NCBI RefSeq assembly: GCF_900114155.1
Contig: NZ_FOSC01000007.1
Span: forward strand, 124,001-188,000
Source of the DNA: Marinobacter persicus
GTDB taxonomy: Bacteria; Pseudomonadota; Gammaproteobacteria; Pseudomonadales; Oleiphilaceae
DNA: 64,000 nt
Reading direction: 5' to 3'
The notes beneath the pieces were generated by a model. That model saw only the letters and a program-made list of their open reading frames with translations, was not told the origin of the DNA and ran no database searches. Shown one piece after another: positions 21,185 through 30,017 of this stretch. The number at the start of each line of letters is the position of its first letter. Position 1 is the stretch's first letter. The position numbers and the translations under genes are program-made.

Positions 21185-22504
21185 CTAAAGCACCATGGCC
21201 GCCAACCACCCAAAGGCCAGCAAAGGCAGGTTGTAGTGCAGGAAGGTGGGCACCACGGTGTCCCAGATGTGGTTGTGCTGGCCGTCCACGTTCAGGCCAG
21301 CGGTGGGGCCGAGGGTGGAATCCGAGGCCGGTGAACCGGCATCGCCCAACGCGCCGGCGGTGCCCACCAGGGCCACGATGGCCAGGGGGCTGAAGCCCAT
21401 TTGCAGGGCCAGGGGCACGTACAGGGCCGCGATGATGGGAATGGTGGAGAACGACGAGCCAATGCCCATGGTGATCAGCAGGCCCACCACCAGCATCAGC
21501 AGGGCGGCCAGCGGTTTGTTGTCACCAATGGCAGCGACAGAACCCTCTACCAGGCTGGCGATGTGGCCGGTTTCACGCATCACCTCGGCAAAGCCGTTGG
21601 CGGTGATCATGATGAAGCCGATCATGGCCAGCATTTTCATGCCTTCGGTGAACAGGTCGTCCGCTTCCTTCCACTTCACCACGCCGGACAGGTTGAACAG
21701 CACAAACCCCGCCAATGCGCCGAGGATCATGGAGCCCAGCCAGAGCTGGACCACGAAGGCCACGACGATGGCCACCAGCGCCATGATCAGGGTCTTCGGG
21801 TTGTACTGGATGTCGGTGCGTTCGGTCTTGGCAATGGCTTCCAGGTTGTAATCCCGTTTGCCCCGGTAGCTGAAGAAGACCGCCACCAGCACGCCCAGCA
21901 GCATGCCCAGGGCCGGCAGCGCCATGGCGGACATGACGTTCAGGTCGCTGGCGTCCACGCCGTTGTCGGCCACGTTGGCCAGCAGAATCTCGTTCAGGTA
22001 AATGCCGCCGAAACCCACCGGCAGGAACATGTACGGGGTAATCAGGCCGAAGGTGAGCACGCAGGCCACCAGCCGGCGGTCCATGCGCAGCTTCGCCATT
22101 ACGTACAGCAGCGGCGGCACCACCAGCGGGATAAAGGCGATGTGAATGGGCAGGATGTTCTGGGAGGACAGGGCAATGGCCACCAGCAGGCCGATGATCA
22201 GAAAGCGGATGCCTTTGGCGGCACCGTCGTCCTGGCGCCCCACCATGGCCAGGGCGCGATCGGCCAGGGCGTGGGCCAGGCCGGATTTGCCGATGGCCAC
22301 CGCGAAGGCACCGAGGGTGGCGTAGGACAACGCGACGGTGGCACCACCGCCCAGGCCACTGTTGAAGGCATCGATGGTGGCGTCCAGGGACATGCCTGCG
22401 ATCAGGCCGCCGGAAATGGCGCCGATAATCAGGGCAACAACAACGTGAATGCGGCACAGGCTCAGCACGAGCATGATCAGCACCGCGGCAACAACGGCAT
22501 TCAT
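21185..22504 (-). CDS. NhaC/YuiF-type Na+/H+ antiporter family protein
   Basis: This 439-residue inner-membrane protein has about 11-12 predicted helices. It begins [33 protein letters not shown] and contains the family segments [59 protein letters not shown] and [18 protein letters not shown]. Relatives are annotated as Na+/H+ antiporters, while B. subtilis YuiF has been linked to histidine uptake, so the substrate is open. It runs downstream of the DoxX gene. Confidence 0.85.
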   Translation of the reverse strand: MNAVVAAVLIMLVLSLCRIHVVVALIIGAISGGLIAGMSLDATIDAFNSGLGGGATVALSYATLGAFAVAIGKSGLAHALADRALAMVGRQDDGAAKGIRFLIIGLLVAIALSSQNILPIHIAFIPLVVPPLLYVMAKLRMDRRLVACVLTFGLITPYMFLPVGFGGIYLNEILLANVADNGVDASDLNVMSAMALPALGMLLGVLVAVFFSYRGKRDYNLEAIAKTERTDIQYNPKTLIMALVAIVVAFVVQLWLGSMILGALAGFVLFNLSGVVKWKEADDLFTEGMKMLAMIGFIMITANGFAEVMRETGHIASLVEGSVAAIGDNKPLAALLMLVVGLLITMGIGSSFSTIPIIAALYVPLALQMGFSPLAIVALVGTAGALGDAGSPASDSTLGPTAGLNVDGQHNHIWDTVVPTFLHYNLPLLAFGWLAAMVL

Positions 22505-22612
22505 GGCGAACTCCGGGTAGGAATTGTGGTTTTACCGGTGCCTTGTGGGCACCGGCAGTTTGAAAAGCGGGCTAATCTGCCGTAAATGCCGGCGTGAGTC
22601 AAAGCGGATTGA

Positions 22613-22999
22613 TCAATTCTTGAGCTTGTATCTGCCCGGCCCCATGAAAAACACCGCAGCGGCGTTGATCAGGAAGAACAGTTGCAGTTCCAGCGCCAGG
22701 CCGCCGTTACTGCTCAGTGCCAGCAACTCATGGGTGTGGGCCAGAACAATGGCGACCACCATGTTGAGAAAAATCAGCAGTGCGCCAATGCGGGTCTGAT
22801 AACCGAGAATGACCATCAAAGGCGCGATGATTTCACCGATATACACCGCCCAGGCCAGCTGTGTGGGTAAGTTGTGACTGGCCAACAACGTCTCAATGAA
22901 GCCAATGCCGTTGAACAGCTTCGAAATACCATGAAAAAGCAAAAGGCCGCCAACAGCCAGTCGAACCAGCAGTTTGCCCAGATCGGTATTTTCAAGCAC
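22613..22999 (-). CDS. DoxX-family membrane protein
   Basis: This protein of about 128 residues has four hydrophobic segments with the DoxX start LGKLLVRLAVGGLLLFHGISKLFNG and the later GYQTRIGALLIFLNMVVAI. The GTG at 22999 is preferred because AAGGGGAAG precedes it; the ATG at 23026 has no ribosome site. DoxX proteins are quinone-associated membrane proteins of unclear activity, often linked to oxidative stress. No partner gene is evident. Confidence 0.85.
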   Translation of the reverse strand: MLENTDLGKLLVRLAVGGLLLFHGISKLFNGIGFIETLLASHNLPTQLAWAVYIGEIIAPLMVILGYQTRIGALLIFLNMVVAIVLAHTHELLALSSNGGLALELQLFFLINAAAVFFMGPGRYKLKN

Positions 23000-23071
23000 G
23001 GTTTCTTCCCCTTGATGGTGAATCAAAACGCGAAGAATACGGATTTTTCAGGAAAGATGCAGTGACCGGAG

Positions 23072-23737
23072 TCAGTCTGGCGAGCCCAGGGCAAAACGAA
23101 TGTGGTTACGCACCAGCAGGTTTTCCCAGTAACTGCGCATCCAGTCCCAGGCGCGGTTGTTGACCTGGTTGATGAACGGCTCCAGATCCAGATTGTAGAA
23201 ATCCGGCGTGCCGGCGATTTCAAGCACGGTACGGAGAATGGCGTCGTCCAGTTCGTTGGCAAAGGGTTCGCCAATCAGGCGGTGTACCAGCAGGTTGGCG
23301 CGGGTGGCCTCCAGATCAAACAGCTCACTGGCACGGATGGAACGGTTGTTTTCGTGCATCTCCTCCATCAGCCGGTGGCACTGGTAGGCACGAATCAGCA
23401 GACCATTGAGCCCCTCGTATTTCAGCAGCATGGCCGAAGGCTGAGTGAAATAGCGGATGGCGGCATCGATGAATGGCTGGAACAGGGGCTTGCACCCGGC
23501 CTCGATGGCACAGGCGTCCACGCACTCGATCAGCCGGGGCGCCATCTCGATGTATTCGGCGGCAAAACGGAACAGGCAGGCCGCCGGTTGATGGCACTCC
23601 ACCACCACCGATGAGGGCAACCGCGGGGCGGTGTCTTTCATCTGGCGGAAAAAGGTGCCGGAATGGGCCTCCTGGCGCCTCGCCTGGTCAATAATTTCGA
23701 GGACAACCTGTGGTGTCATGTCCGGTGCAGCCGTCAT
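23072..23737 (-). CDS. Unrecognised helical protein
   Basis: About 221 residues from the ATG at 23737; a second ATG at 23719 is equally possible and neither has a good ribosome site. The composition is that of a soluble, mostly helical protein without signal peptide or membrane segment. It has a histidine- and cysteine-containing patch (VVECHQPAACLFRF, DACAIEAGC) and ends with WDWMRSYWENLLVRNHIRFAL. I do not recognise the family. It lies between the shortened DinF gene and DoxX on the same strand. Confidence 0.7.
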   Translation of the reverse strand: MTAAPDMTPQVVLEIIDQARRQEAHSGTFFRQMKDTAPRLPSSVVVECHQPAACLFRFAAEYIEMAPRLIECVDACAIEAGCKPLFQPFIDAAIRYFTQPSAMLLKYEGLNGLLIRAYQCHRLMEEMHENNRSIRASELFDLEATRANLLVHRLIGEPFANELDDAILRTVLEIAGTPDFYNLDLEPFINQVNNRAWDWMRSYWENLLVRNHIRFALGSPD

Positions 23738-23867
23738 CTGCGCAAGTTGGGGTCGCAAGGCGCCTCCAGGGTGGTCCCGACCGTGAATGAAAGGGCCGCT
23801 CACCATGCGGCCCCGTGTTTTAGGCAAAGTGTAGTCAAGATTTTTTAAACTGCCTTGCAAGTGACAA

Positions 23868-24629
23868 TCATTCCTGCCTGAACCAGCTGCCGTTCCGGCT
23901 GTATTGCCAGCTCAGCCAACCCATGCTGACGGCGCGGGCCAGCATCAGGCTGATCAGGGACAACCACAGCCCGTGGTTGCCCCAGCCGGTGGTCAGCCAC
24001 CAGACCGGCAGGAACACCGCCAGGGCTGAAAACAGCATGGTGTTCTGCATGTCCCGGGTGCGGGTGGCGCCGATAAAGATGCCGTCGAACAGAAATCCCC
24101 ACACTGAAGCAAAGGGCAGCAGCCAGAGCCAGGGCAGGTATTGCCAGGCCGTTCGCCGGACCTCTTCAATGCCGGTCAGCAGGCTGATCAGCCAGCGTCC
24201 GCCCAGAACAAAGCCGATGGTCAGCGCCAGCGCTCCCCAGAGAGACCAGCGCAGGGCGGTACGGAACACCACACGGAAGCGCCGGCGGCTGCCCCTGCCC
24301 ACGGCTTCCCCGATCAGGGCTTCTGCGGCATTGGCAAAGCCGTCCAGGGCATTGGAGATCACCAGCAGAAATGTAATCAGTACCGCATTGGCGGCCAGGC
24401 CGGTGGTGCCCATGCGCATGAAGCCGAAGGTCCAGTACAGGATGCTGAACAGATTGGCACCCACGGCCACCGCGCCCAGGTATTCCGGGCTGTCCAGGTG
24501 GCCCAGCACGGCGGTATCCACCAGTCCCAGCAGGGGCACGGTGAGGTTGGTCAGCATCAGCGGCCAGGCCAGTGCCCACAGGCGCCGGTCGGTGCTGCTG
24601 GCGAAGGTCTTAGACGATTTATGTCTCAA
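23868..24629 (-). CDS. Internally deleted DinF-type MATE transporter
   Basis: The protein has 253 residues, whereas DinF/MATE proteins have about 440-450. Residues 1-80 match the DinF N-terminus (LTVPLLGLVDTAVLGHL, YWTFGFMRMGTTGLAAN). From about residue 81 it continues with the late family segment (AVLITFLLVISNALDGFANAAEALIG) through to a normal C-terminus. About 190 residues, covering roughly the second half of the first six-helix bundle and the start of the second, are missing in frame. The remaining helices cannot form a standard 12-helix transporter. The junction lies at LAAN, a sequence likely to occur at both deletion ends. It diverges from the cox operon. Confidence 0.8.
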   Translation of the reverse strand: MRHKSSKTFASSTDRRLWALAWPLMLTNLTVPLLGLVDTAVLGHLDSPEYLGAVAVGANLFSILYWTFGFMRMGTTGLAANAVLITFLLVISNALDGFANAAEALIGEAVGRGSRRRFRVVFRTALRWSLWGALALTIGFVLGGRWLISLLTGIEEVRRTAWQYLPWLWLLPFASVWGFLFDGIFIGATRTRDMQNTMLFSALAVFLPVWWLTTGWGNHGLWLSLISLMLARAVSMGWLSWQYSRNGSWFRQE

Positions 24630-24763
24630 AATTCTCTGCTTAGTTTGATTGGGTTTGACCGTTTTTTAGTCATTTTTTGATCTGTGTCTATACTCGAACT
24701 TGATATACCCGTTTCTGGCAGGGCGCAAAAGCCGACAAGAATAACACTCTGTGGAGACACAGC

Positions 24764-25891
24764 ATGCGCGTACACACCAAACGGACGCTCCCGGTTGTTG
24801 CCGTGGCCAGCCTGGCTGCGCCGACTTCGGTATGGGCGGACTGGACGATGAACATGTCGCCGGGGGTCACCGGCACCAGCAACCAGATTTTCAGCCTGCA
24901 CATGACCATTCTGTGGATTTGTGTGGCCATCGGCGTGGTGGTCTTCGGGGTGATGTTCTGGTCAATCATCGCCCACCGCAAGTCCAAAGGCCACAAGCCG
25001 GCCAATTTCCACGAGAACACGGTGGTGGAAATTCTCTGGACCATTATCCCCCTGGCCATCCTGGTGGCGATGGCCATTCCCGCCACCGCCACGCTGATTG
25101 ACATGTACGACACCAGCGAAGCCGAGGTGGACATCAAGGTGACCGGCTACCAGTGGCGCTGGCAGTACGAATACATCAACGAGGATTTCGGTTTTTTCTC
25201 CAGCCTCGCGACCCCCCGCGACCAGATCGAAAACCGTCAGGCCAAGGGTGAGAACTACCTGCTGGAAGTGGACAAACCGATGAAAGTGCCGGTGGGCAAA
25301 AAAGTCCGCTTGCTGCTGACCGCCAACGATGTCATCCACTCCTGGTGGGTGCCGGCGCTCGGGGTGAAGAAAGACGCCATTCCCGGCTTTATCAACGAAA
25401 CCTGGACCCGCATTGACGAGCCCGGCATTTATCGGGGCCAGTGCACCGAGCTGTGCGGCAAGGACCATGGTTTCATGCCGGTGGTGGTGGAAGCGGTGCC
25501 CCAGGAAGAGTACGACCAGTGGGTGGCCGAACAGCGTGAAGCCGCCGAGCAGGAGCGACTGCTGACCGAGAAAGACTGGACCATGGACGAGTTGATGGAG
25601 CGCGGTGAGCAGGTTTACGCCAGTGCCTGCGCGTCCTGCCACCAGAGCGACGGCAGTGGTTCACCGCCGGCGTTCCCGGCCCTCAAGGGCAGCGCTGTCG
25701 CGACCGAAGACCGGGCTGCGCATATCGATATCGTGGTCAACGGCGTGTCCGGCACCGCCATGCAGGCGTTCGGCAGCCAGCTCAGTGAAGTGGAGCTGGG
25801 GGCAGTGATTACCTACGAACGCAATGCCTGGGGCAACAACACCGGCGAAATGGTCACGCCCCAGGACATCGTGGATTACCTGAGCGAGTAA
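24764..25891 (+). CDS. coxB: Cytochrome c oxidase subunit II with fused cytochrome c domain
   Basis: This 375-residue protein has a signal peptide (to about residue 25), two membrane helices (about 40-65 and 83-105), a CuA cupredoxin domain and a C-terminal haem-c domain. The CuA site is in CTELCGKDHGFMPV, with the preceding aromatic and acidic electron-entry patch YQWRWQYEY. Haem attachment is CASCH with a later axial Met candidate (GTAMQAF). This makes the enzyme a caa3/aa3-type terminal oxidase. It heads the cox operon; the 134-bp upstream gap shows AT-rich sequence but no clear promoter. Confidence 0.97.
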   Translation: MRVHTKRTLPVVAVASLAAPTSVWADWTMNMSPGVTGTSNQIFSLHMTILWICVAIGVVVFGVMFWSIIAHRKSKGHKPANFHENTVVEILWTIIPLAILVAMAIPATATLIDMYDTSEAEVDIKVTGYQWRWQYEYINEDFGFFSSLATPRDQIENRQAKGENYLLEVDKPMKVPVGKKVRLLLTANDVIHSWWVPALGVKKDAIPGFINETWTRIDEPGIYRGQCTELCGKDHGFMPVVVEAVPQEEYDQWVAEQREAAEQERLLTEKDWTMDELMERGEQVYASACASCHQSDGSGSPPAFPALKGSAVATEDRAAHIDIVVNGVSGTAMQAFGSQLSEVELGAVITYERNAWGNNTGEMVTPQDIVDYLSE

Positions 25892-25910
25892 CAGGAACGG
25901 GAGAGTGCTG

Positions 25911-27494
25911 ATGAGTGCGGTTGCAGAAAGCCACAGCCAGGAACATCACCACGGCCCGGCCAGCGGCATTACCCGTTGGCTGCTGACCACCAATCACAAA
26001 GACATCGGGACCATGTACCTGATCTTCAGCTTTGCCATGTTTCTGCTCGGGGGCAGCATGGCAATGGTGATCCGGGCCGAACTGTTCCAGCCGGGGCTGC
26101 AGATTGTCCAGCCGGAGTTTTTCAACCAGATGACCACCATGCACGGGCTGATCATGGTGTTCGGCGCGGTGATGCCGGCATTCGTGGGCCTGGCCAACTG
26201 GATGCTGCCGTTGATGATCGGCGCCCCGGACATGGCCCTGCCGCGCATGAACAACTGGAGTTTCTGGTTGTTGCCCTGCGCCTTCCTGATTCTGGTGTCC
26301 ACCCTGTTCATGCAGGGCGGTGCGCCCAATTTCGGCTGGACCTTCTACGCGCCCTTGTCCACCACTTACGGGCCGCCCAGCACTACCTTCTTCATTTTTG
26401 CCATTCACATTATGGGCGTGTCATCGATCATGGGCGCCATTAACGTGATCGCCACCATCCTGAACCTGCGGGCGCCGGGCATGACCCTGATGAAAATGCC
26501 CCTGTTCGTCTGGACCTGGCTGATCACCGCGTTCCTGCTGATTGCCGTAATGCCGGTGCTGGCCGGTGTGGTCACCATGATGCTGATGGACATCAACTTC
26601 GGCACCAGTTTCTTTGATGCCTCCGGTGGTGGCGATCCGGTGCTGTTCCAGCATGTGTTCTGGTTTTTCGGGCACCCAGAGGTGTACATCATGATCCTGC
26701 CGGCGTTCGGGGTCATCTCTCACATTGTTTCGACCTTCTCGCGCAAACCGTTGTTCGGCTACGCCTCCATGGTGTATGCGGTGGGCGCCATCGCCCTGCT
26801 CTCGTTCGTGGTCTGGGCGCACCACATGTTTACCGTGGGCATTCCCCTGACCGGACAGCTGTTCTTCATGTACGCCACCATGCTGATTGCCGTGCCCACC
26901 GGGGTGAAGGTGTTTAACTGGGTGGCCACCATGTTCCGGGGCTCGCTCACCTTCGAGGCGCCCATGCTGTTCGCAGTGGCCTTTATCATCCTGTTCACCA
27001 TCGGCGGTTTTTCCGGCCTGATGCTGGCCATCGCCCCGGCGGATTTCCAGTACCACGACACCTACTTTGTGGTGGCGCACTTCCATTACGTACTGGTGCC
27101 GGGGGCCATTTTCGGCATCTTTGCGGCGGCCTATTACTGGTTGCCTAAGTGGACCGGCCACATGTACGACGAAATTCTGGCCAAAACCCATTTCTGGCTG
27201 TCGTTCGTGGGCATGAACCTGGCGTTCTTTCCCATGCACTTCCTGGGGCTGGCGGGCATGCCCCGGCGCATTCCGGATTATGCCCTGCAGTTTGCCGATT
27301 TCAACATGGTGTCGAGCATCGGGGCGTTTTTGTTCGGTGCGACCCAGCTGCTGTTCCTGTTCATTGTGGTGAAATGCGTAAGAGGTGGCGAAAAAGCGCC
27401 GGCCAAACCCTGGGAGGGCGCTGAAGGTCTGGAATGGACGGTGCCGTCACCGGCGCCCTATCACACCTTTTCCACACCGCCAGAGGTGAAGTAG
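25911..27494 (+). CDS. coxA: Cytochrome c oxidase subunit I
   Basis: This 527-residue catalytic subunit has 12 membrane helices and holds haem a and the haem a3-CuB centre. The haem a ligand region (MTTMHGLIMVFGAVMP), the CuB/Tyr region HPEVYIMILPAFG, the WAHHMFTVG pair and the HDTYFVVAHFHYVL ligand block are all present. The ATG at 25911 is chosen over GTG at 25905 for its spacing from GGAACGGGAGAG. It is followed directly by coxC after only 27 bp, where cox11 is usually found. Confidence 0.98.
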   Translation: MSAVAESHSQEHHHGPASGITRWLLTTNHKDIGTMYLIFSFAMFLLGGSMAMVIRAELFQPGLQIVQPEFFNQMTTMHGLIMVFGAVMPAFVGLANWMLPLMIGAPDMALPRMNNWSFWLLPCAFLILVSTLFMQGGAPNFGWTFYAPLSTTYGPPSTTFFIFAIHIMGVSSIMGAINVIATILNLRAPGMTLMKMPLFVWTWLITAFLLIAVMPVLAGVVTMMLMDINFGTSFFDASGGGDPVLFQHVFWFFGHPEVYIMILPAFGVISHIVSTFSRKPLFGYASMVYAVGAIALLSFVVWAHHMFTVGIPLTGQLFFMYATMLIAVPTGVKVFNWVATMFRGSLTFEAPMLFAVAFIILFTIGGFSGLMLAIAPADFQYHDTYFVVAHFHYVLVPGAIFGIFAAAYYWLPKWTGHMYDEILAKTHFWLSFVGMNLAFFPMHFLGLAGMPRRIPDYALQFADFNMVSSIGAFLFGATQLLFLFIVVKCVRGGEKAPAKPWEGAEGLEWTVPSPAPYHTFSTPPEVK

Positions 27495-27521
27495 GCCAAG
27501 GTCGGGCGATTGGAGGGAGTC

Positions 27522-28409
27522 ATGGCACAAGAACAGAGTTATTACGTTCCCGAGCAGAGCAAATGGCCGATCGTGGCTACCGTGGGCCTGGGTGTCACCC
27601 TGTACGGTGTGGCCTCGATCATGGTCAACGGCAAACAGGGGGAAAGCACTACCGGGGCCTGGGTGATGTTTTTCATCGGGGCGCTGATCATGGCCTACAT
27701 GCTGTTTGGCTGGTTCGGCAGTGTGATCCGGGAAAGCCGGGCCGGGCTTTACAGCGCACAGATGGACCGCTCCTTCCGCTGGGGGATGGGTTGGTTCATT
27801 TTTTCGGAGATCATGTTTTTTGCCGCCTTTTTCGGGGCTCTGTTTTACGTTCGGGTGTTTGTGGTGCCCTGGTTGGGGGGTGAAGGCGACAAAGGCACCA
27901 CCAACATGTTGTGGGAGGGATTCCAGGCCAGCTGGCCGCTGGTGAATAACCCGAATCCCGAGGCCTATCCGGGCCCGAAAGAAGTGATCGGTCCCTGGGG
28001 GCTGCCGCTGATCAACACCATTCTGCTGGTCAGTTCATCGTTTACCGTGACGGTTGCCCACCATGCGCTGAAGGCCGGCCAGCGGCAGAAGCTCAAACTC
28101 TGGCTGGGCGCCACCATTGTTCTGGCGCTGGTGTTCCTGACCCTGCAGGCCCAGGAGTACGTGCATGCCTACAAGGATCTGGATCTGACCCTGCAGTCCG
28201 GCATATACGGCAGCACCTTCTTCATGCTCACCGGCTTTCATGGCGCCCATGTGATGTTGGGTAGCCTGATGCTGATTGTCATGTTTGTAAGGGTCAGCAA
28301 GGGTCACTTTACCGGGGATAACCACTTCGGGTTCGAGGCTTCGGCCTGGTACTGGCATTTTGTGGATGTGGTCTGGCTGGGGCTGTTTGTTTTTGTCTAC
28401 ATCATCTAG
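27522..28409 (+). CDS. coxC: Cytochrome c oxidase subunit III
   Basis: This 295-residue protein has seven membrane segments: AWVMFFIGALIMAYMLFGWF, WGMGWFIFSEIMFFAAFFGALFYVR, the AQEYVHA turn, FFMLTGFHGAHVMLGSLML and the C-terminal SAWYWHFVDVVWLGLFVFVYI. It stabilises subunit I and its proton path. The ATG at 27522 follows GGAGGG. It converges with the small DUF2909 gene 4 bp away. Confidence 0.97.
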   Translation: MAQEQSYYVPEQSKWPIVATVGLGVTLYGVASIMVNGKQGESTTGAWVMFFIGALIMAYMLFGWFGSVIRESRAGLYSAQMDRSFRWGMGWFIFSEIMFFAAFFGALFYVRVFVVPWLGGEGDKGTTNMLWEGFQASWPLVNNPNPEAYPGPKEVIGPWGLPLINTILLVSSSFTVTVAHHALKAGQRQKLKLWLGATIVLALVFLTLQAQEYVHAYKDLDLTLQSGIYGSTFFMLTGFHGAHVMLGSLMLIVMFVRVSKGHFTGDNHFGFEASAWYWHFVDVVWLGLFVFVYII

Positions 28410-28413
28410 CGAT

Positions 28414-28617
28414 TCACGGGGTGGGGTTCAGGGTCAGATCCCCGGTCAACAGCGCGGTGATGACCAGAACCAGTAACAGCAGGCTCAGGGCCACGCGCAG
28501 GGCCAGTGAATTGACCACCCGGCGGGTTTTGCCACCATCGCGAACCAGGAAGAACAGGCCGCTGAACAGGCTCACGATAATGGCCAGGAGCAGTATCACA
28601 ATGGCGACTTTGAGCAT
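28414..28617 (-). CDS. Twin-transmembrane DUF2909 protein
   Basis: This 67-residue protein has two hydrophobic helices (VAIVILLLAIIVSLFSGLFFL and ALRVALSLLLLVLVITALL) separated by the loop VRDGGKTRRVVNSLA. It matches the DUF2909 family found between coxC and SURF1 in Pseudomonas, there also on the opposite strand. A role in oxidase assembly is inferred only from this conserved position. Confidence 0.85.
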   Translation of the reverse strand: MLKVAIVILLLAIIVSLFSGLFFLVRDGGKTRRVVNSLALRVALSLLLLVLVITALLTGDLTLNPTP

Positions 28618-28635
28618 GGTCGGATCCGTTTTTGA

Positions 28636-28653
28636 CTATAGTTCCCACTATAG
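28636..28653. promoter_or_regulatory. Palindrome in the DUF2909/SURF1 divergent region
   Basis: CTATAGT-TCCC-ACTATAG is a perfect 7-bp inverted repeat in the 66-bp gap between the divergent DUF2909 and SURF1 genes. Each arm contains a TATAGT -10-like box, one per strand, so it may combine back-to-back promoters or an operator. Confidence 0.35.
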
Positions 28654-28683
28654 CAAACCTGTTGGCAGGGGGAGCCGGGGCTG

Positions 28684-29406
28684 ATGGCGCGGCGCTGGCG
28701 GGCCGACTGGCGTTTGCTGATGTTTGCCGGTTTGTTCCTGCCGCTCTTGGTGGGCCTTGGTGTTTGGCAACTGGACCGGGCGGAACAGAAAAAACGGATG
28801 CTGGCGGACTGGCAGGGGGAGGACAGTCGCCAGACCTGGAGCCGGTTAACGGGAGAACAACAGCGCCCGGGTCAGCCGGTCACGGTGACGGGCCGGTACG
28901 GCGAGCCGACCTGGCTGTTGGACAACCGCACCCGCAATGGCCAGGCGGGGTATGAGGTGCTGACGGTGTTCCTGCCTACCGAAGGCCGCCCACTGGTGGT
29001 AAACCGGGGCTGGCTGCCGGCACCGGCCAGGCGGGACCGGCTGCCGGAGGTCCCGACACCGGCACAACAGGTAACTCTGAATGGCCGCCTGGCGGCGTAT
29101 CCTCAGCCGCCGGTGCTGTCCGACCAGGCGGAGGGCTCCGCCGGTTGGCCTCGCCGGGTCCAGGCACTGCCGCCGGAACGGGTGGCGGAGCAGATCGAGC
29201 GGCCGCCGGCGTTGATTGTACAGCTGCACAACGGTCAGCAGCCGGGGAGTTTTGAACCAGCTGCCGCGCCGGACCTGATGGGGCCGCAAACCCATTACGG
29301 TTACGCCGCCCAATGGTTTGCCCTGGCGCTGGCCCTGGTCGTTCTGACCGCCGCCGCCAGCTACCGGAAAACAACAGGAGCCGACAATGACAACGATAAC
29401 GGCTGA
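28684..29406 (+). CDS. SURF1-family oxidase biogenesis protein
   Basis: This 240-residue protein has one membrane helix at each end (LLMFAGLFLPLLVGLGVWQLDRAEQK and AAQWFALALALVVLTAA) and a periplasmic domain between. The SURF1 hallmarks GVWQLDRAEQK, WLLDNRTRNGQAGYEVLTVF and the VNRGWLPAP block are present. It assists haem a insertion into subunit I. It overlaps the next gene by 20 bp. Confidence 0.92.
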   Translation: MARRWRADWRLLMFAGLFLPLLVGLGVWQLDRAEQKKRMLADWQGEDSRQTWSRLTGEQQRPGQPVTVTGRYGEPTWLLDNRTRNGQAGYEVLTVFLPTEGRPLVVNRGWLPAPARRDRLPEVPTPAQQVTLNGRLAAYPQPPVLSDQAEGSAGWPRRVQALPPERVAEQIERPPALIVQLHNGQQPGSFEPAAAPDLMGPQTHYGYAAQWFALALALVVLTAAASYRKTTGADNDNDNG

Positions 29407-30013
29407 TACCCTGCCCGATCCTCAACAGACCCGACGCGGTCGGCGTACCGCCTTGTTGCTGTTTGCGGTGGGCTTTGGCCCGATGATTCTGGCCACGGTG
29501 ATGTATTTCACCGGCTGGTTGAACCCCACCGGGCACACCAACGAGGGCAGCCTGGTGCAGCCGCTGGTGCCGGTACAGGCGCTTCATCTGCAAACTGCTG
29601 ACGGCCAACCGTTTGCTGACCGTTTCGCCGCTGGCGTGGACGATCCCCAATGGCAGATGCTGGTGGCCGCCGAGACCTGCGCCGCTGAGTGTGAGGAGCT
29701 TCTGTATCTGGCCCGGCAGGTCAATGTGGCGCTGGGCAAGAACGCACCCCGCGTCAGCCGGTCGGCGTGGCTGGGCTCGGTGCCGGCGCCGCTGGAGGAG
29801 CGCTTGCAACAGGAGTATCCGGCCATTGAGCAATTGCAGGTTGCCCCGGGGGAACGGGCCGGCTGGCCAGCGGATTTCTCTCCCGGTCGTCAGCCCGGCC
29901 TGTTCCTGGTGGACCCGTTTGGCAACGTGATGATGCACTATGGCCCGGACCATACCGGCAAGCAGATCCTGAAGGACCTGAAACATCTGTTGAAACTGTC
30001 GCAGGTGGGGTGA
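29387..30013 (+). CDS. Membrane-anchored thioredoxin-like protein of the cox cluster
   Basis: This 208-residue protein has one N-terminal membrane helix (about residues 23-43) and a periplasmic domain. The domain carries CAAEC near residue 97, a CxxxC spacing like the copper site of SCO proteins (CPDIC), and a later LFLVDPFGNVMMHYGPDH strand typical of thioredoxin folds. Homologues sit at this position in Pseudomonas cox clusters and are usually called hypothetical. A copper or thiol role in oxidase assembly is an inference from the motif and position. Confidence 0.75.
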   Translation: MTTITADTLPDPQQTRRGRRTALLLFAVGFGPMILATVMYFTGWLNPTGHTNEGSLVQPLVPVQALHLQTADGQPFADRFAAGVDDPQWQMLVAAETCAAECEELLYLARQVNVALGKNAPRVSRSAWLGSVPAPLEERLQQEYPAIEQLQVAPGERAGWPADFSPGRQPGLFLVDPFGNVMMHYGPDHTGKQILKDLKHLLKLSQVG

Positions 30014-30017
30014 GCGG

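Noticed and set aside
21401..22585. Long His/Gln-rich frame opposite the NhaC-type gene
   Set aside because: Its composition is that of an antisense frame of a membrane protein, and the NhaC-type gene on the other strand has recognisable motifs throughout.
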